A stretch of 64,000 nucleotides of DNA, from assembly GCF_019511445.1 (NCBI RefSeq), contig NZ_JAEUAN010000020.1:59855-123854 (forward strand). The letters are read 5' to 3'. How positions within the stretch are numbered: the first letter of the stretch is position 1; every line of letters starts with the position of its first letter. Made by a program: the position numbers and the translations under genes. Positions 24,752 to 34,011 of the stretch are shown here, piece by piece. Below the pieces are notes generated by a model. The model had not been told where the DNA came from. It searched no databases and was given only the letters and a program-made list of their open reading frames with translations. Source of the stretch: Aliirhizobium wenxiniae. Its GTDB lineage: Bacteria > Pseudomonadota > Alphaproteobacteria > Rhizobiales > Rhizobiaceae.

Positions 24752-25462
24752 ATGTCGCGGACGGGTCGATTATTTGAACTGCTCAGCATATTGCGTGCAC
24801 GCAGGATACCCGTGACGGCCCTAGATCTCGCAGATCGGCTGGGTGTGTCTGAGCGGAGCATATACCGGGATATCGATACGCTGCGCGCTTTAGGAGCGCC
24901 GATCGATGCACAAGCGGGCGTTGGCTTTTGTCTGGGAGATGGTTACTTCCTTCCGGAATTCGCATTTTCTCCGGATGAACTGGACGCGATAAAGCTGGGA
25001 TTGAGCTGGGTACAGCAACGCGGCGATCCGGCCCTGGCATTTGGCAGCGAAAGCGCATTGGCAAAGATCCTTTCCATTGGAAAGGCAGCTTCTGTAATGA
25101 GCGATGACGCATCCGGTCTCATAACGGCGGCGCCATTGCCGGAGATTATCGACCCTCCACACACCGCAGCACTACGAGAGGCCATTCGTCGGCAACGCAA
25201 GGCTGAGATCAGTTATCAAGATGCTCAGGGCTGCTTGTCGGATCGCACCATCTGGCCAATCGCCATCGTCTATTTCGACGGTGTGAGGATACTTGCGGCG
25301 TGGTGCGAACGGAGATCGGCCTTTCGTCACTTCCGCATAGACCGGCTGCAGCTGAGAGCCGTTTTGCAGGAGCGCTATCCCGGTCGTCGACAATCGATCG
25401 TGAAACAATGGCACGAACAGGATCGCGACTGGCGTTCACTCCTGACAGTTTCTGACAAATGA
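24752..25462 (+). CDS. WYL-domain regulator (YafY family)
   Basis: A 236-residue regulator: N-terminal HTH_11 (TALDLADRLGVSERSIYRDIDTLRALG, about residues 22-48) and a WYL domain from about residue 135 (ISYQDAQG, IWPIAIVYFDGVRILAAWCE, FRHFRIDRL). In this copy the W-Y-L triplet reads Y-F-D/W-C-E, so ligand binding may differ. WYL proteins bind nucleotides or nucleic acid and control stress and metabolic genes. Its stop overlaps an ATG of the next frame, and the DUF1330 gene follows at 63 bases, so the regulator probably shares that transcript. Confidence 0.88.
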   Translation: MSRTGRLFELLSILRARRIPVTALDLADRLGVSERSIYRDIDTLRALGAPIDAQAGVGFCLGDGYFLPEFAFSPDELDAIKLGLSWVQQRGDPALAFGSESALAKILSIGKAASVMSDDASGLITAAPLPEIIDPPHTAALREAIRRQRKAEISYQDAQGCLSDRTIWPIAIVYFDGVRILAAWCERRSAFRHFRIDRLQLRAVLQERYPGRRQSIVKQWHEQDRDWRSLLTVSDK

Positions 25463-25524
25463 ACACGCTATTCGTTTGCCGGAGCGCGCCCTCCGAGCAA
25501 TGTGTCTATAAGGAAGATAAGCGA

Positions 25525-25896
25525 ATGGTTGAATTGTCCCCAGATGCCGTCGAGGCCTTTCTGAGTGAAACTGACGACTCGCCCATCGTCATGCTGAACC
25601 TCATCAACTTCGAAGCCGATGGCGGGCGAGAGCGGTATCTCCAATACCATAAGATGGCCAAGCCGATTTTGGCGCGCTTTGGCGCGCAAATCCTTTTCGG
25701 TGGCGATGGCCTGCCCGTGCTAACCACGGGACCGTCAGGTGGATGGGATGCTGTCGTGCTGGTCCGATATCCAAATCGGACAGCATTCAAGAACATGATC
25801 GCTGATCCCGAATATCAGCAGGCATTCAAGGTTGGCGTCTCGGCGATTGCCGATATCGCGTTGCAACCCATGAAGCACATGAACGATCTGCCGTAA
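25525..25896 (+). CDS. DUF1330 family protein
   Basis: A 123-residue protein with a ferredoxin-like alpha/beta (dimeric barrel) fold of the DUF1330 type: PIVMLNLINFEADGGRERYLQY at the start, FGGDG in the middle and VVLVRYPNRTAFKNMIADPEYQ near the end. Members are thought to bind small ligands; no reaction is assigned. The ATG at 25525 is chosen because AAGGAAG lies before it, though the frame is open back to 25459, where ATGA overlaps the stop of the WYL regulator. Confidence 0.75.
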   Translation: MVELSPDAVEAFLSETDDSPIVMLNLINFEADGGRERYLQYHKMAKPILARFGAQILFGGDGLPVLTTGPSGGWDAVVLVRYPNRTAFKNMIADPEYQQAFKVGVSAIADIALQPMKHMNDLP

Positions 25897-25976
25897 AAAG
25901 CGGCCATGTTACGGGACTGGACTGACTGCTTCCGTACATCCGCAGCTCGCCTGTTGATCGCTTCGGCCACAAATCA

Positions 25977-26003
25977 GCCGTGATACAGAAACTGCATCAC
26001 GGC
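25977..26003. terminator. Hairpin between convergent genes
   Basis: An 8-bp perfect stem GCCGTGAT with ATCACGGC and an 11-base loop, between the DUF1330 gene and the minus-strand 76-residue gene. The U-tract is poor on both sides. Confidence 0.5.
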
Positions 26004-26017
26004 CTTGCTCACATTCA

Positions 26018-26248
26018 TCAAGCCGAAAACTTCACCGTCACGCCGCGCTGGCGAAAATAGGCCTGCATCAGCTTGCGGCCGGAGCGGTTGTTCTGGGAGA
26101 TTTTTGCCGGATCGAAGACAGCTTCCTTCTGGCCGGCCTTTGCGAGCGCCGCCTTCAGAGATGCGATATGCGTGTCGATATCGGCATTGTCCGCGTGGAG
26201 CGATTCATAAATGCGATTGGTTGCGTCTTCTACGGTCAGTTCGGTCAT
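26018..26248 (-). CDS. Small conserved-looking protein (76 aa)
   Basis: A 76-residue acidic-to-basic protein, mostly helical, without signal peptide or membrane segment. It begins MTELTVEDATNRIYESL and ends with a basic patch NNRSGRKLMQAYFRQRGVTV, which could contact nucleic acid. AGGAG lies eight bases before the ATG and codon use matches the neighbours, so it is likely real. I do not recognise a named family. Confidence 0.65.
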   Translation of the reverse strand: MTELTVEDATNRIYESLHADNADIDTHIASLKAALAKAGQKEAVFDPAKISQNNRSGRKLMQAYFRQRGVTVKFSA

Positions 26249-26383
26249 GTTCGCGCTCCTGCTTTCATTCGGCTGGCGCTTAGCACATGTTTTGGCGCGA
26301 TCCTAGAAATGTCTGTTGATTGTACGTGGGCCTTGAAAGGCGGTATATTCGAGCCTTCGTGATGTGGTGAAGGTTATCCCAAG

Positions 26384-26890
26384 ATGACCACGGTCATGGA
26401 AGCAGAATTACCGTCCCAGCTTGACGATGTTCGTTCGCTGATGACCGCTTTCGTCGCGTGGCATCGTGAGCGGCATGTCGAGGATATTGCGCTGATCGAG
26501 CGTTATTTCGATGCCGCAGCCTTCAGCCGTGAGCTGGAGGACCTTCCCGGTTATTACGCCCCTCCGACAGGTAGCCTGCTGATCGCTTATTCGGACGACC
26601 AAAAGGCCGGTTGCGTGGCGCTTCGCGATCTTGGAGACGGGATTTGCGAAATGAAGCGGATGTTCGTGCGGCCGGAATTTCGCGGCAGGGGCGTCGGGAT
26701 CGCGCTCGCGGCCCGGATTCTGGAGAATGCCCGCACGCTCGGTTATTGCTGCATGAGGCTGGACACCAGCCATCGGCAAACCGAGGCAATGCGCCTTTAC
26801 CGCAGAATAGGGTTCAGCGAGATCGCGCCTTATTACGACCTAACGGACGACATGCGGAACTGGCTGGTGTTTTTCGAAAAGAGGCTGTGA
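26384..26890 (+). CDS. GNAT-family N-acetyltransferase
   Basis: A 168-residue GCN5-related acetyltransferase. The acetyl-CoA motif A is MFVRPEFRGRGVGIALAARIL (about residues 91-111, R-G-x-G-I), followed by RLDTSHRQTEAMRLYRRIGF, typical motif B. Acceptor unknown. AAGGTT precedes the ATG. The gene is convergent with the L,D-transpeptidase on the other strand, and no partner gene is evident. Confidence 0.87.
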   Translation: MTTVMEAELPSQLDDVRSLMTAFVAWHRERHVEDIALIERYFDAAAFSRELEDLPGYYAPPTGSLLIAYSDDQKAGCVALRDLGDGICEMKRMFVRPEFRGRGVGIALAARILENARTLGYCCMRLDTSHRQTEAMRLYRRIGFSEIAPYYDLTDDMRNWLVFFEKRL

Positions 26891-26932
26891 TCCTCAGGGA
26901 AAACCCGAGAATCACGCTTTGCCAGCAGTCGC

Positions 26933-27652
26933 TTACTGCCAGACCACGATGCGCGTCTTGGCGGGAACGCGCTCGTAAAGGTCGATAATATCCTGGTTCA
27001 TCAGCCGTACGCAGCCAGACGAGACGGCTTTGCCGATCGAGTTCCATTCCGGCGAGCCGTGCAGGCGGTATAGCGTGTCCTGGCCGTTCTGGAAGATGTA
27101 GAGCGCGCGGGCACCGAGCGGGTTATTGAGGCCGGGGGCCATGCCACCGTTCCTGGCGGAATATTTGACCAGTTCCGGCTGACGGGCGACCATTTCGTCC
27201 GGCGGGGTCCATTTCGGCCATTTCTGCTTCCACTGGATGACGCCCTCGCCCGACCAGGAAAAGCCTTCGCGGCCGATGCCGACGCCGTAGCGCATGGCAG
27301 AACCGCCCGGCTCGACCAGATAAAGGAAGCGCGACGGCGTATCGACAACGATCGTGCCGGGGCGCTCACCCGTCGGATCAAGCACGCGCTGGCGATAATA
27401 ACGCGGGTTGATCTTCTGATAGGGAATAGCCGGGATGACGAAACCGCCATCGGCAACCGAGCCATACATCATGGCAGCTTCGGAATCACCGCCGGCCATT
27501 TCCGGCGGCATTGTGGATATTCCGTCGCGATAGGTGATGACCGTTCCGCCGGATCCCGGCGTGGTCGAGGCGCAGCCGGCAAGCGTCGAGGCCGCGCCCG
27601 CGCCAAGGAGAGTGAGGAAACTCCGGCGAGAGAAAGAGGTGTCGAATGTCAT
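26933..27652 (-). CDS. L,D-transpeptidase (YkuD domain), TAT lipoprotein-like
   Basis: A 239-residue periplasmic L,D-transpeptidase. The N-terminus has a twin-arginine signal (FSRRSFLTLL) running into a lipobox (LAGC), so it is probably exported folded and lipid-anchored. The catalytic motif HGSPEWNSIGKAVSSGCVRL holds the active His and Cys. Such enzymes make 3-3 cross-links in peptidoglycan or anchor proteins to it, and are abundant in polar-growing Rhizobiales. Start chosen at 27652, where the TAT signal begins. A second L,D-transpeptidase lies just upstream. Confidence 0.9.
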   Translation of the reverse strand: MTFDTSFSRRSFLTLLGAGAASTLAGCASTTPGSGGTVITYRDGISTMPPEMAGGDSEAAMMYGSVADGGFVIPAIPYQKINPRYYRQRVLDPTGERPGTIVVDTPSRFLYLVEPGGSAMRYGVGIGREGFSWSGEGVIQWKQKWPKWTPPDEMVARQPELVKYSARNGGMAPGLNNPLGARALYIFQNGQDTLYRLHGSPEWNSIGKAVSSGCVRLMNQDIIDLYERVPAKTRIVVWQ

Positions 27653-27811
27653 GTCAGGGAGAACCATCCAGAGGAACGCGATAACGCAAAGCTTAATCGA
27701 ACGATCTCGAGCGCGAAAGGTTCCGATCGGTCACAACCGGCATCTAATAGACCATGCTGCGACAAAACGGCAACGTTCATGTTCCGTGCGCTGCGGATCA
27801 CCCATGTGAAA

Positions 27812-27832
27812 AGGCCGCCCGATGGGCGGCCT
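27812..27832 (-). terminator. Terminator of the second L,D-transpeptidase gene
   Basis: Stem AGGCCGCCC with GGGCGGCCT and a three-base loop, followed by TTTT on the minus strand, 27 bases after the stop. The remaining 160 bases to the next gene hold its presumed promoter. Confidence 0.8.
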
Positions 27833-27859
27833 CAAGAGATCTTTTGGCAAAGTTTCTCG

Positions 27860-28702
27860 TCAGATGACAACGATCGGGGTGCCGCTGGGGACGCGGTCGA
27901 AGAGATCGATGACATCCTGGTTGAACATGCGCACGCAGCCTGAGGACGTTGCCTTGCCGACGGATTGCCAATCCGGCGTGCCGTGCACGCGGTAGAGCGT
28001 ATCCTTGCCGTCCTGGTAGATATAGAGCGCACGAGCGCCGAGCGGGTTGTTGAGGCCAGGGGTCGCGCCGCCTTCGGCTGCCGCAAACTGACGCAAGGCG
28101 GGGTCGCGCGCGACCATCTCACCGGGCGGCGTCCAGCGCGGCCATTTCGCCTTGCGCTGGATAACGCCGCGGCCGGACCATGCAAAACCCGCCTTGCCGA
28201 GGCCGACGCCATAACGCATCGCCTTGCCGCCGGGCTGGACTAGGTAAAGGTAATGGGCGCGGGTATCGACAACGATGGTTCCGGGCGCTTCATTGGTGCG
28301 ATAATCGACTTCCGATCTTAAAAAACGTTGATCGACCCGCGAATAGGGAATGGCCGGCAGCGTATGGTCAGCATCGCGCGTGACGTCATACATGGTGCGA
28401 TAGACCGGGTTGGAAACGGGCAGGCCATAGATCGTGCCGTGGTCGTATTTCTGGTGGAAATCCGACGGATAGAGCTGGCGCTTGTGCGGGATGGCGCCCG
28501 GCATCGGCGGCGGCTGGTTGGACGGCGGATCCCGATAAGGCGCGACGTTGAAGACCGGCGCCGTCTCCTGCACGAAGACGTTCGGGTTCACACGGCTCGT
28601 ATCGGTGACGAACGGCACCGTGCAGCCGGCAAGCGCCGTCGTGGCGATCAGAGCAGCCGCGAGACCTGTGGCGCGGCGAAGCGATGAAAATGTGTTCGGC
28701 AT
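27860..28702 (-). CDS. L,D-transpeptidase (YkuD domain), lipoprotein
   Basis: A 280-residue L,D-transpeptidase with a Sec signal ending in a lipobox (TALAGC, Cys about 26), a Pro-rich linker (PPSNQPPPMPGAIP) and a YkuD domain with catalytic HGTPDWQSVGKATSSGCVRM. It shares long segments with its neighbour at 26.9 kb (TIVVDT, MRYGVG, WPRWTPP, LNNPLGARALYI), so the pair arose by duplication but uses different export signals. Role: peptidoglycan 3-3 cross-linking or protein attachment in the periplasm. Confidence 0.9.
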   Translation of the reverse strand: MPNTFSSLRRATGLAAALIATTALAGCTVPFVTDTSRVNPNVFVQETAPVFNVAPYRDPPSNQPPPMPGAIPHKRQLYPSDFHQKYDHGTIYGLPVSNPVYRTMYDVTRDADHTLPAIPYSRVDQRFLRSEVDYRTNEAPGTIVVDTRAHYLYLVQPGGKAMRYGVGLGKAGFAWSGRGVIQRKAKWPRWTPPGEMVARDPALRQFAAAEGGATPGLNNPLGARALYIYQDGKDTLYRVHGTPDWQSVGKATSSGCVRMFNQDVIDLFDRVPSGTPIVVI

Positions 28703-28835
28703 GAAGACCCGCTGGAGCAGATGACGTCATGTTTCTTTTGGCAGGTGGCGCTGGCGCGAAGCTGGAGTGACCGATGCGGTACATCCTACCTCAGCATCAT
28801 ATTCCGCGACAGAGAACACAGCGAACCGACTCAAG

Positions 28836-28854
28836 AAGTGACAGTATATCACTT
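28836..28854 (+). promoter_or_regulatory. Inverted repeat upstream of the Cache chemoreceptor
   Basis: AAGTGA-N7-TCACTT in the AT-rich 293-base gap before the chemoreceptor. It may be an operator; no other element in this gap is clear. Confidence 0.3.
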
Positions 28855-28995
28855 TGCAACTCTCGAAATACATTCAGAAACAGATCGCCCCAAAAAGATG
28901 CAAATGCCTGATATTTATCCACACTTTAAGTAAAATTAGAGAATTTCCGGAGATACCCATTTGGCGCTTTGTTCCGCACGGGGATTTGGACTGAT

Positions 28996-31296
28996 ATGAC
29001 CGACACGACTATTAGAAGACCGCTTTGGATGACGATCACTGGCTGCGGGTTTGCAGCTGTTATGTTTGCCAGCGCGGCCGTCGGCGGCCTGGCATGGTAC
29101 GCTCAGTCGAAGATGGGCAATGATGCGCTGTTCAGCAAAGCGGAAAGCGATCTGGCCCTGATCCAGAACGACATGGCCGCCATCCAGCGCTCGGCCTCGG
29201 CAATCGCGGCCCAGATCGCGGCCGATACCGAGACCGCAGCAATTATCAGCAGCAACGACCGCCAGCGGGCACTCGACAAGTTCGCAAAGGGCGCGGAATC
29301 CCTGCGCACGGTCGGAAGCCTCGCATTCTTCACGCTTATCGACGCCAACGGCAAAACCCTGGCGCGCACGCATAACCCGTCCAGCTTCGGTGACGACATC
29401 ATGGGCCGCCGCAAGACGGTCCAGCAGGCATTCCAGACGGGCAAGATCGCAGCCGGAATCGAACAGGGCCAACGCGGCGGGATCGGCATGTATGCGGTGG
29501 CGCCGGTCGTGGTCGGCGGCAAGGTCATCGGCGCCGTCGATGTCGGTACGGAATTCGCCAAGGCCTATTTCGACCCACTCGCACAAAAGCTCGGCAGCGA
29601 GATCGCAGTCGACGTGATGGTGGATGGAAAGCTGACGACGCAGGTCTCGACGCAGAGCGACAAGCCGCTCGTATCAGCCGATTTGCTGAAAGCCGGCTTT
29701 GATGGCCAGCGCGTTTTCCAGGAAGTCGAGATCGGTGGGCGCGATATCGTCGTAAAGGTCGTGCCGTTCAACAATTTCGCCGGTGACAAGATCGGCGTAT
29801 TCGAAATCGGTGCAGATGCCAGCGAGATCACGGCTGCCAACAACTCTGCCCTGATGAACACGATCATCGGCGCCTTCATCGTTGCGATGCTGACGCTTAT
29901 CGGCTTCCTCGCGTTTGCCCGTTCGCTCGGCAATGCCATCGGCCGCCTGACCGGCACGATGGGACGCCTCGCCGCTGGCGATCTTTCCGCCGAAATCCAG
30001 GGCGAAGACCGCCCGGACGAAATCGGCTCGATGGCGAAGGCTGTCCAGGTATTCAAGGACAACGCACTGAAGACGCAGGCGCTGGAACGCGAGGCGGAAG
30101 AGCAGCGCAACATGACCGACGAACAGCGCCGTCGCAATGCCGAAGAGGCCCGCATCCGCGCCGAAGCCATGGCTGAAGCCACTAACGGTCTTGCGACCGG
30201 CCTCAAGCACCTTTCCTCCGGCGATCTGACCTTCCAGCTCGACCGCGCTTTCGCCCAGGAATTCGAAGGCCTGCGCGCAGACTTCAACGCCACGGTTTCA
30301 CAGCTGCGCGGCACGCTCGGCTCGGTTGCCCAGGCGACAAGCTCGATCGACAGCGGTTCGCGCGAAGTCAGCCAGAGCGCCGACGATCTTTCCAAGCGGA
30401 CAGAACAGCAAGCCGCATCGCTGGAAGAGACCGCAGCTGCGCTCGATGAGATTACGGTCAATGTCACCAACTCGTCGAAGCGCGCGGAAGAGGCCCGCAA
30501 TGTCGCCATCCAGGCAAACGAAAGCGCCCGCCAGTCAGGTTCTGTCGTTGCCAATGCCGTCAATGCGATGGGACGGATCGAGGAATCGTCGGGCCAGATC
30601 TCCAACATTATCGGCGTGATCGACGATATCGCCTTCCAGACCAATCTTCTGGCGCTCAATGCCGGCGTCGAGGCAGCACGTGCCGGCGAAGCGGGCAAGG
30701 GATTTGCCGTCGTTGCCCAGGAAGTTCGCGAACTGGCGCAGCGTTCGGCCAATGCCGCCAAGGAAATCAAGGACCTGATCGGCAAGTCCTCGATCGAGGT
30801 CGAGACCGGCGTCAAGCTGGTCAGCGATACGGGTGCTGCGCTAAAGACGATCGAGAACTATATCGTCACCATCAACCAGCACATGGATTCGATCGCGACA
30901 TCCTCACGCGAGCAGTCGGTCGGCCTGGCGGAAGTCAATACCGCGGTCAACCAGATGGATCAGGTGACGCAGCAGAACGCAGCTATGGTGGAAGAAGCCA
31001 ATGCGGCGGGTGCAACGCTTGCTACCGAAGCCGGTCGGTTGCGCGAACTCGTATCGCAATTCCAGCTGGGACAGGCACAGCAAGTCCAGGGTGCAAGCGC
31101 AAGCTACTCACAGCAGACGACAAGCCTGCGCCAAACCGCATCGGCTATGGCAGCCCCGGTCAAGACCGCCTCGCGTAGCTCCGCACCGGTCGCTTCCCCC
31201 GCCCGCGGCATGGTCGGCAAGCTCGCACAGGCCTTCGGCGGTGGTCGCAGCAGCGCTGCCGCAGCTCCTGCGACCGACAATTGGGAAGAATTCTGA
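28996..31296 (+). CDS. Methyl-accepting chemotaxis protein with Cache sensor
   Basis: A 766-residue chemoreceptor. TM1 (about residues 13-35) is followed by a periplasmic Cache-type domain (to about 290) with GGKVIGAVDVGTEF-like strands, TM2 (about 290-310), HAMP segments and the signalling domain with the tip DDIAFQTNLLALNAGVEAAR. It ends in DNWEEF, the CheR/CheB tether also found in the chemoreceptor at 5.7 kb. Start ATG at 28996 is chosen over 28969 because GGGGATTTGGA precedes it and the following residues fit a cytosolic start. Ligand unknown; Cache domains bind small carboxylates, amino acids and similar compounds. Confidence 0.93.
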   Translation: MTDTTIRRPLWMTITGCGFAAVMFASAAVGGLAWYAQSKMGNDALFSKAESDLALIQNDMAAIQRSASAIAAQIAADTETAAIISSNDRQRALDKFAKGAESLRTVGSLAFFTLIDANGKTLARTHNPSSFGDDIMGRRKTVQQAFQTGKIAAGIEQGQRGGIGMYAVAPVVVGGKVIGAVDVGTEFAKAYFDPLAQKLGSEIAVDVMVDGKLTTQVSTQSDKPLVSADLLKAGFDGQRVFQEVEIGGRDIVVKVVPFNNFAGDKIGVFEIGADASEITAANNSALMNTIIGAFIVAMLTLIGFLAFARSLGNAIGRLTGTMGRLAAGDLSAEIQGEDRPDEIGSMAKAVQVFKDNALKTQALEREAEEQRNMTDEQRRRNAEEARIRAEAMAEATNGLATGLKHLSSGDLTFQLDRAFAQEFEGLRADFNATVSQLRGTLGSVAQATSSIDSGSREVSQSADDLSKRTEQQAASLEETAAALDEITVNVTNSSKRAEEARNVAIQANESARQSGSVVANAVNAMGRIEESSGQISNIIGVIDDIAFQTNLLALNAGVEAARAGEAGKGFAVVAQEVRELAQRSANAAKEIKDLIGKSSIEVETGVKLVSDTGAALKTIENYIVTINQHMDSIATSSREQSVGLAEVNTAVNQMDQVTQQNAAMVEEANAAGATLATEAGRLRELVSQFQLGQAQQVQGASASYSQQTTSLRQTASAMAAPVKTASRSSAPVASPARGMVGKLAQAFGGGRSSAAAAPATDNWEEF

Positions 31297-31323
31297 TCGA
31301 CACGATCGGGTAAGTCATGAAGG

Positions 31324-31351
31324 AAGGCGGGGCCAGAACCCCGCCTTTTTT
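31324..31351 (+). terminator. Terminator after the Cache chemoreceptor
   Basis: Stem AAGGCGGGG with CCCCGCCTT, six-base loop, then TTTT. It lies between convergent genes. Confidence 0.88.
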
Positions 31352-31374
31352 GTTGGTTCGCGAAGACGGCGCGA

Positions 31375-32274
31375 TCAGGAAAACTGGTTGAAGAAACGGA
31401 TGCTTTCGGCCACCGCGCCGGAAACCACTCCGTTATGCGTGCCGGGCAGCAGTTTTTTTTCGATCGACACACCGGCCGACCCGGCCCGTTCCATCAGTAA
31501 CTCGTGATCCTTGTCAAACGGGCGTTCTTCGGTTCCGCGCAGCAGATATGTCGGGCATTTGATGCTGGCGCCGAAACAAACGGAGGAACGCATGACGAAT
31601 TCCATAGGATTCGCCGGATCGAAGGGCATTTCATCGGCATAACGACCGAAATAGCGCCAGGCGCTGACGCCGGCCGAAATGGGTGCGGCGGCGCGAAATT
31701 TGCGCGTCATGGAGGCGAGCAGCGTCAGCGTGCCGCCATTCGAGTGGCCGGCGATGAAGAACCGGTTGCGGTCTATGCCGGGCAGGTTTTCGAGATAGGC
31801 CGCGGCGGCAAGCGCGTCGGCGGTTTCGTCGTAAAAGCCGGAATAGTTTCCGGCCTGTCCATTCTCACCGCGGAAAGATGGCAGGAGGACAACGAAGCCC
31901 GCCTCCCAATAGGCTTTCAGCAATTCCCAATGGCCATCGCCGGTGGCATTGCCGCCATGAAGGAAAAGGACTGCGGGCTTGAGCTTCTTCGACGGTTCAT
32001 AGTGGGAAAGCCAGGCGATCAGTTGGATCGAGCCGTCCGGGCCGCCCGGATAGGTGACGCGCTTCGCGCCCGGCGGCGTGCCGAGCGGGGCTGAGATTTC
32101 GGGCGATGGCCCCTTCTTGAGCAGATGCGTGACGAAGTGGTGTCTCGCCTGCGCGTAATCGCGCTTTTCGAGCGGCGGGATATCCGGTGTCGGGAAGGGA
32201 GCGGCAGCGAGAGCATTTCGGGAAAGGGCTCCGGCGGCTATGCCGGCAAGAACGATGCGGCGGGTGATCAGCAT
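31375..32274 (-). CDS. Secreted alpha/beta hydrolase
   Basis: A 299-residue alpha/beta hydrolase with a signal peptide (cut near RNALAAAP). The oxyanion-hole region is LFLHGGN, the nucleophile elbow is GHSNGG (Ser about residue 168), and a late His lies in LPGTHNGV. It resembles dienelactone-hydrolase or prolyl-oligopeptidase-like esterases; substrate unknown. A GTCAGT/ACTGAC inverted repeat lies 25 bases before the start. It stands downstream of the DNA ligase gene on the same strand, but an 87-base gap and unrelated function argue against shared purpose. Confidence 0.85.
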   Translation of the reverse strand: MLITRRIVLAGIAAGALSRNALAAAPFPTPDIPPLEKRDYAQARHHFVTHLLKKGPSPEISAPLGTPPGAKRVTYPGGPDGSIQLIAWLSHYEPSKKLKPAVLFLHGGNATGDGHWELLKAYWEAGFVVLLPSFRGENGQAGNYSGFYDETADALAAAAYLENLPGIDRNRFFIAGHSNGGTLTLLASMTRKFRAAAPISAGVSAWRYFGRYADEMPFDPANPMEFVMRSSVCFGASIKCPTYLLRGTEERPFDKDHELLMERAGSAGVSIEKKLLPGTHNGVVSGAVAESIRFFNQFS

Positions 32275-32298
32275 TGGAGAAGTATCCTGCGGCTGGAT

Positions 32299-32313
32299 GT
32301 CAGTCCTACTGAC
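32299..32313 (-). promoter_or_regulatory. Inverted repeat upstream of the hydrolase gene
   Basis: GTCAGT-CCT-ACTGAC, a perfect 6-3-6 repeat, ends 25 bases before the hydrolase ATG. Possible operator; protein unknown. Confidence 0.3.
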
Positions 32314-32361
32314 GCTGGAGAGAAGGCAATTCCAAGGCGCAATGGCAACGTCCGAAGCAGT

Positions 32362-33993
32362 TCAGAGCGTCCCCTCCCGCGTTTCGATCATCGCGGTGAG
32401 CGTTTCCAGCCGGTCGGCATCGCGCGGCAGCTTGTCCTGCCTGAGCCTTGCGATACGGGGAAAACGCATGGCGACGCCGGACTTGTGGCGGGTGGAACGG
32501 GCAATCCCTTCGAAAGCGACTTCCAGCACGAAGCCGAAATCTGGCGTTGCCTTGACCGCCCTCACCGGGCCGAAACGATCAATCGTGTTGTCGCGGACGA
32601 ACTTGTCGAGCACTTCCAGCTCCGCATCGGTGAAGCCGAAATAGGCCTTGCCGACGGGGACGAGCTGCTCCCCCTCCTCCGTCGTGGTCCAGACGCCGAA
32701 GGTGAAGTCGGAATAATAGCTCGACCGCTTGCCGTGGCCGCGCTGGGCGTAGAGCATCACGGCATCGATGTTGTAGGGGTCGCGCTTCCACTTGAACCAC
32801 GGCCCCTTGAGGCGACCGGCCTGATAGGGACTGTCCTTGCGCTTGATCATCACGCCTTCAATGACGGGATCCGGTGGATCGGCTCTCAGCCGGTCGAGTT
32901 CGCTCCAATCGGTGAAGGGTACGAGGTCGGAGAGGTCGAAGCGGTCGTGAGGGGCTTTCTCGATCACCTGGGCCAGACGATCGCGGCGGGCGAGGAAGCC
33001 CTCGCTGCGAACGTCCGCCTCGCCCTGAAACAGAAGATCATAGGCGCGGACGAAGGCGGGATAATCGTCCATCATCTTTCCCGTCACCGTCTTGCGGTTG
33101 AGGCGCTGCTGCAGATCGGAGAAGGTGCGGGTCGGAGCGTTGGTTCGCTTCGTGCCGCCGACGAGCAGCTCACCATCGATAACGCCGTCGAAATTGATCG
33201 CCTCGACGACATCCGGGAAGGCACCGGTAATGTCATCGCCGGAGCGGGAATAGAGTTTTCTCGTGCCACCGTGGCTCGACATCTGGACACGGATGCCGTC
33301 CCATTTCCATTCGGCGGCATAGTCTTCAGGGTTCAGCTTTTCGAGATCGCCGTCTTCCACCGGATTGGCGAGCATGACGGAGTGGAAGATGGCGGGCGTG
33401 GCGAGAACCGGCTTCTCCGCCCTGCCCTCCAGCCAGGCGAAGAGAGATTCGTAGGGCGGCGTGAGGCCGTGCCAGAGGGTTTCGATCTCGATGATATCCT
33501 TACCACTCATATCGGCCAGCGCCTGTTTGGCGAGACGCGCGGAGACGCCGATCCTGAGCGACCCGGTGGCGAGTTTCAGGAAGGCGAAGCGGCCGGATGT
33601 GTCGAGCTGGTCGAGAAGATCGCGCACGGCACCGCGGACTTCGGTGCGGCCGAGCGAATTCATCCGCTTGACGACTTCCGACAGGCGGGGTTGCGGAGCG
33701 TGGTCGGCAACGTCCTTGGCACCGCCATCCCAGACGAGCGAGATGGTTTCGGCAAGATCGCCGACATAGTCGTAGGAGTAGCGAAACAGCACTTCGTCCA
33801 TCCGCTCCATCACCAGTTCGCGCAGCATGGCGGGCTTGACGCTTTTTAAGTCCAGCGCGCCTGCAAGGGCTGCAAGGCCGTAACCGCGATCGGGATCGGG
33901 GGTGGTGCGGAAGTAATCGACGAGCAGGGTGAGCTTGCCGTTGCGGGACGGGGTGAGGACGAGGCGATCGAGGAGGGTTGCGAAGGGTTTCAT
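32362..33993 (-). CDS. ATP-dependent DNA ligase (ligase-associated repair set)
   Basis: A 543-residue ATP-dependent DNA ligase with an N-terminal helical domain (about residues 1-200), the adenylation domain whose nucleophile is Lys230 (EWKWDGIR, KxDG), and a C-terminal OB fold. Motifs IIIa-V are seen (VIDGELL, EGVMIKR, WFKWKR). It seals nicks in DNA repair. It belongs to the bacterial ligase found with an MBL exonuclease, a DEXH helicase and a phosphoesterase; the exonuclease is the next gene upstream, 175 bases away across a repeat element, but helicase and phosphoesterase are not in this window. Confidence 0.92.
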   Translation of the reverse strand: MKPFATLLDRLVLTPSRNGKLTLLVDYFRTTPDPDRGYGLAALAGALDLKSVKPAMLRELVMERMDEVLFRYSYDYVGDLAETISLVWDGGAKDVADHAPQPRLSEVVKRMNSLGRTEVRGAVRDLLDQLDTSGRFAFLKLATGSLRIGVSARLAKQALADMSGKDIIEIETLWHGLTPPYESLFAWLEGRAEKPVLATPAIFHSVMLANPVEDGDLEKLNPEDYAAEWKWDGIRVQMSSHGGTRKLYSRSGDDITGAFPDVVEAINFDGVIDGELLVGGTKRTNAPTRTFSDLQQRLNRKTVTGKMMDDYPAFVRAYDLLFQGEADVRSEGFLARRDRLAQVIEKAPHDRFDLSDLVPFTDWSELDRLRADPPDPVIEGVMIKRKDSPYQAGRLKGPWFKWKRDPYNIDAVMLYAQRGHGKRSSYYSDFTFGVWTTTEEGEQLVPVGKAYFGFTDAELEVLDKFVRDNTIDRFGPVRAVKATPDFGFVLEVAFEGIARSTRHKSGVAMRFPRIARLRQDKLPRDADRLETLTAMIETREGTL

Positions 33994-34011
33994 ACCGTTG
34001 ACCCCGCGGCA

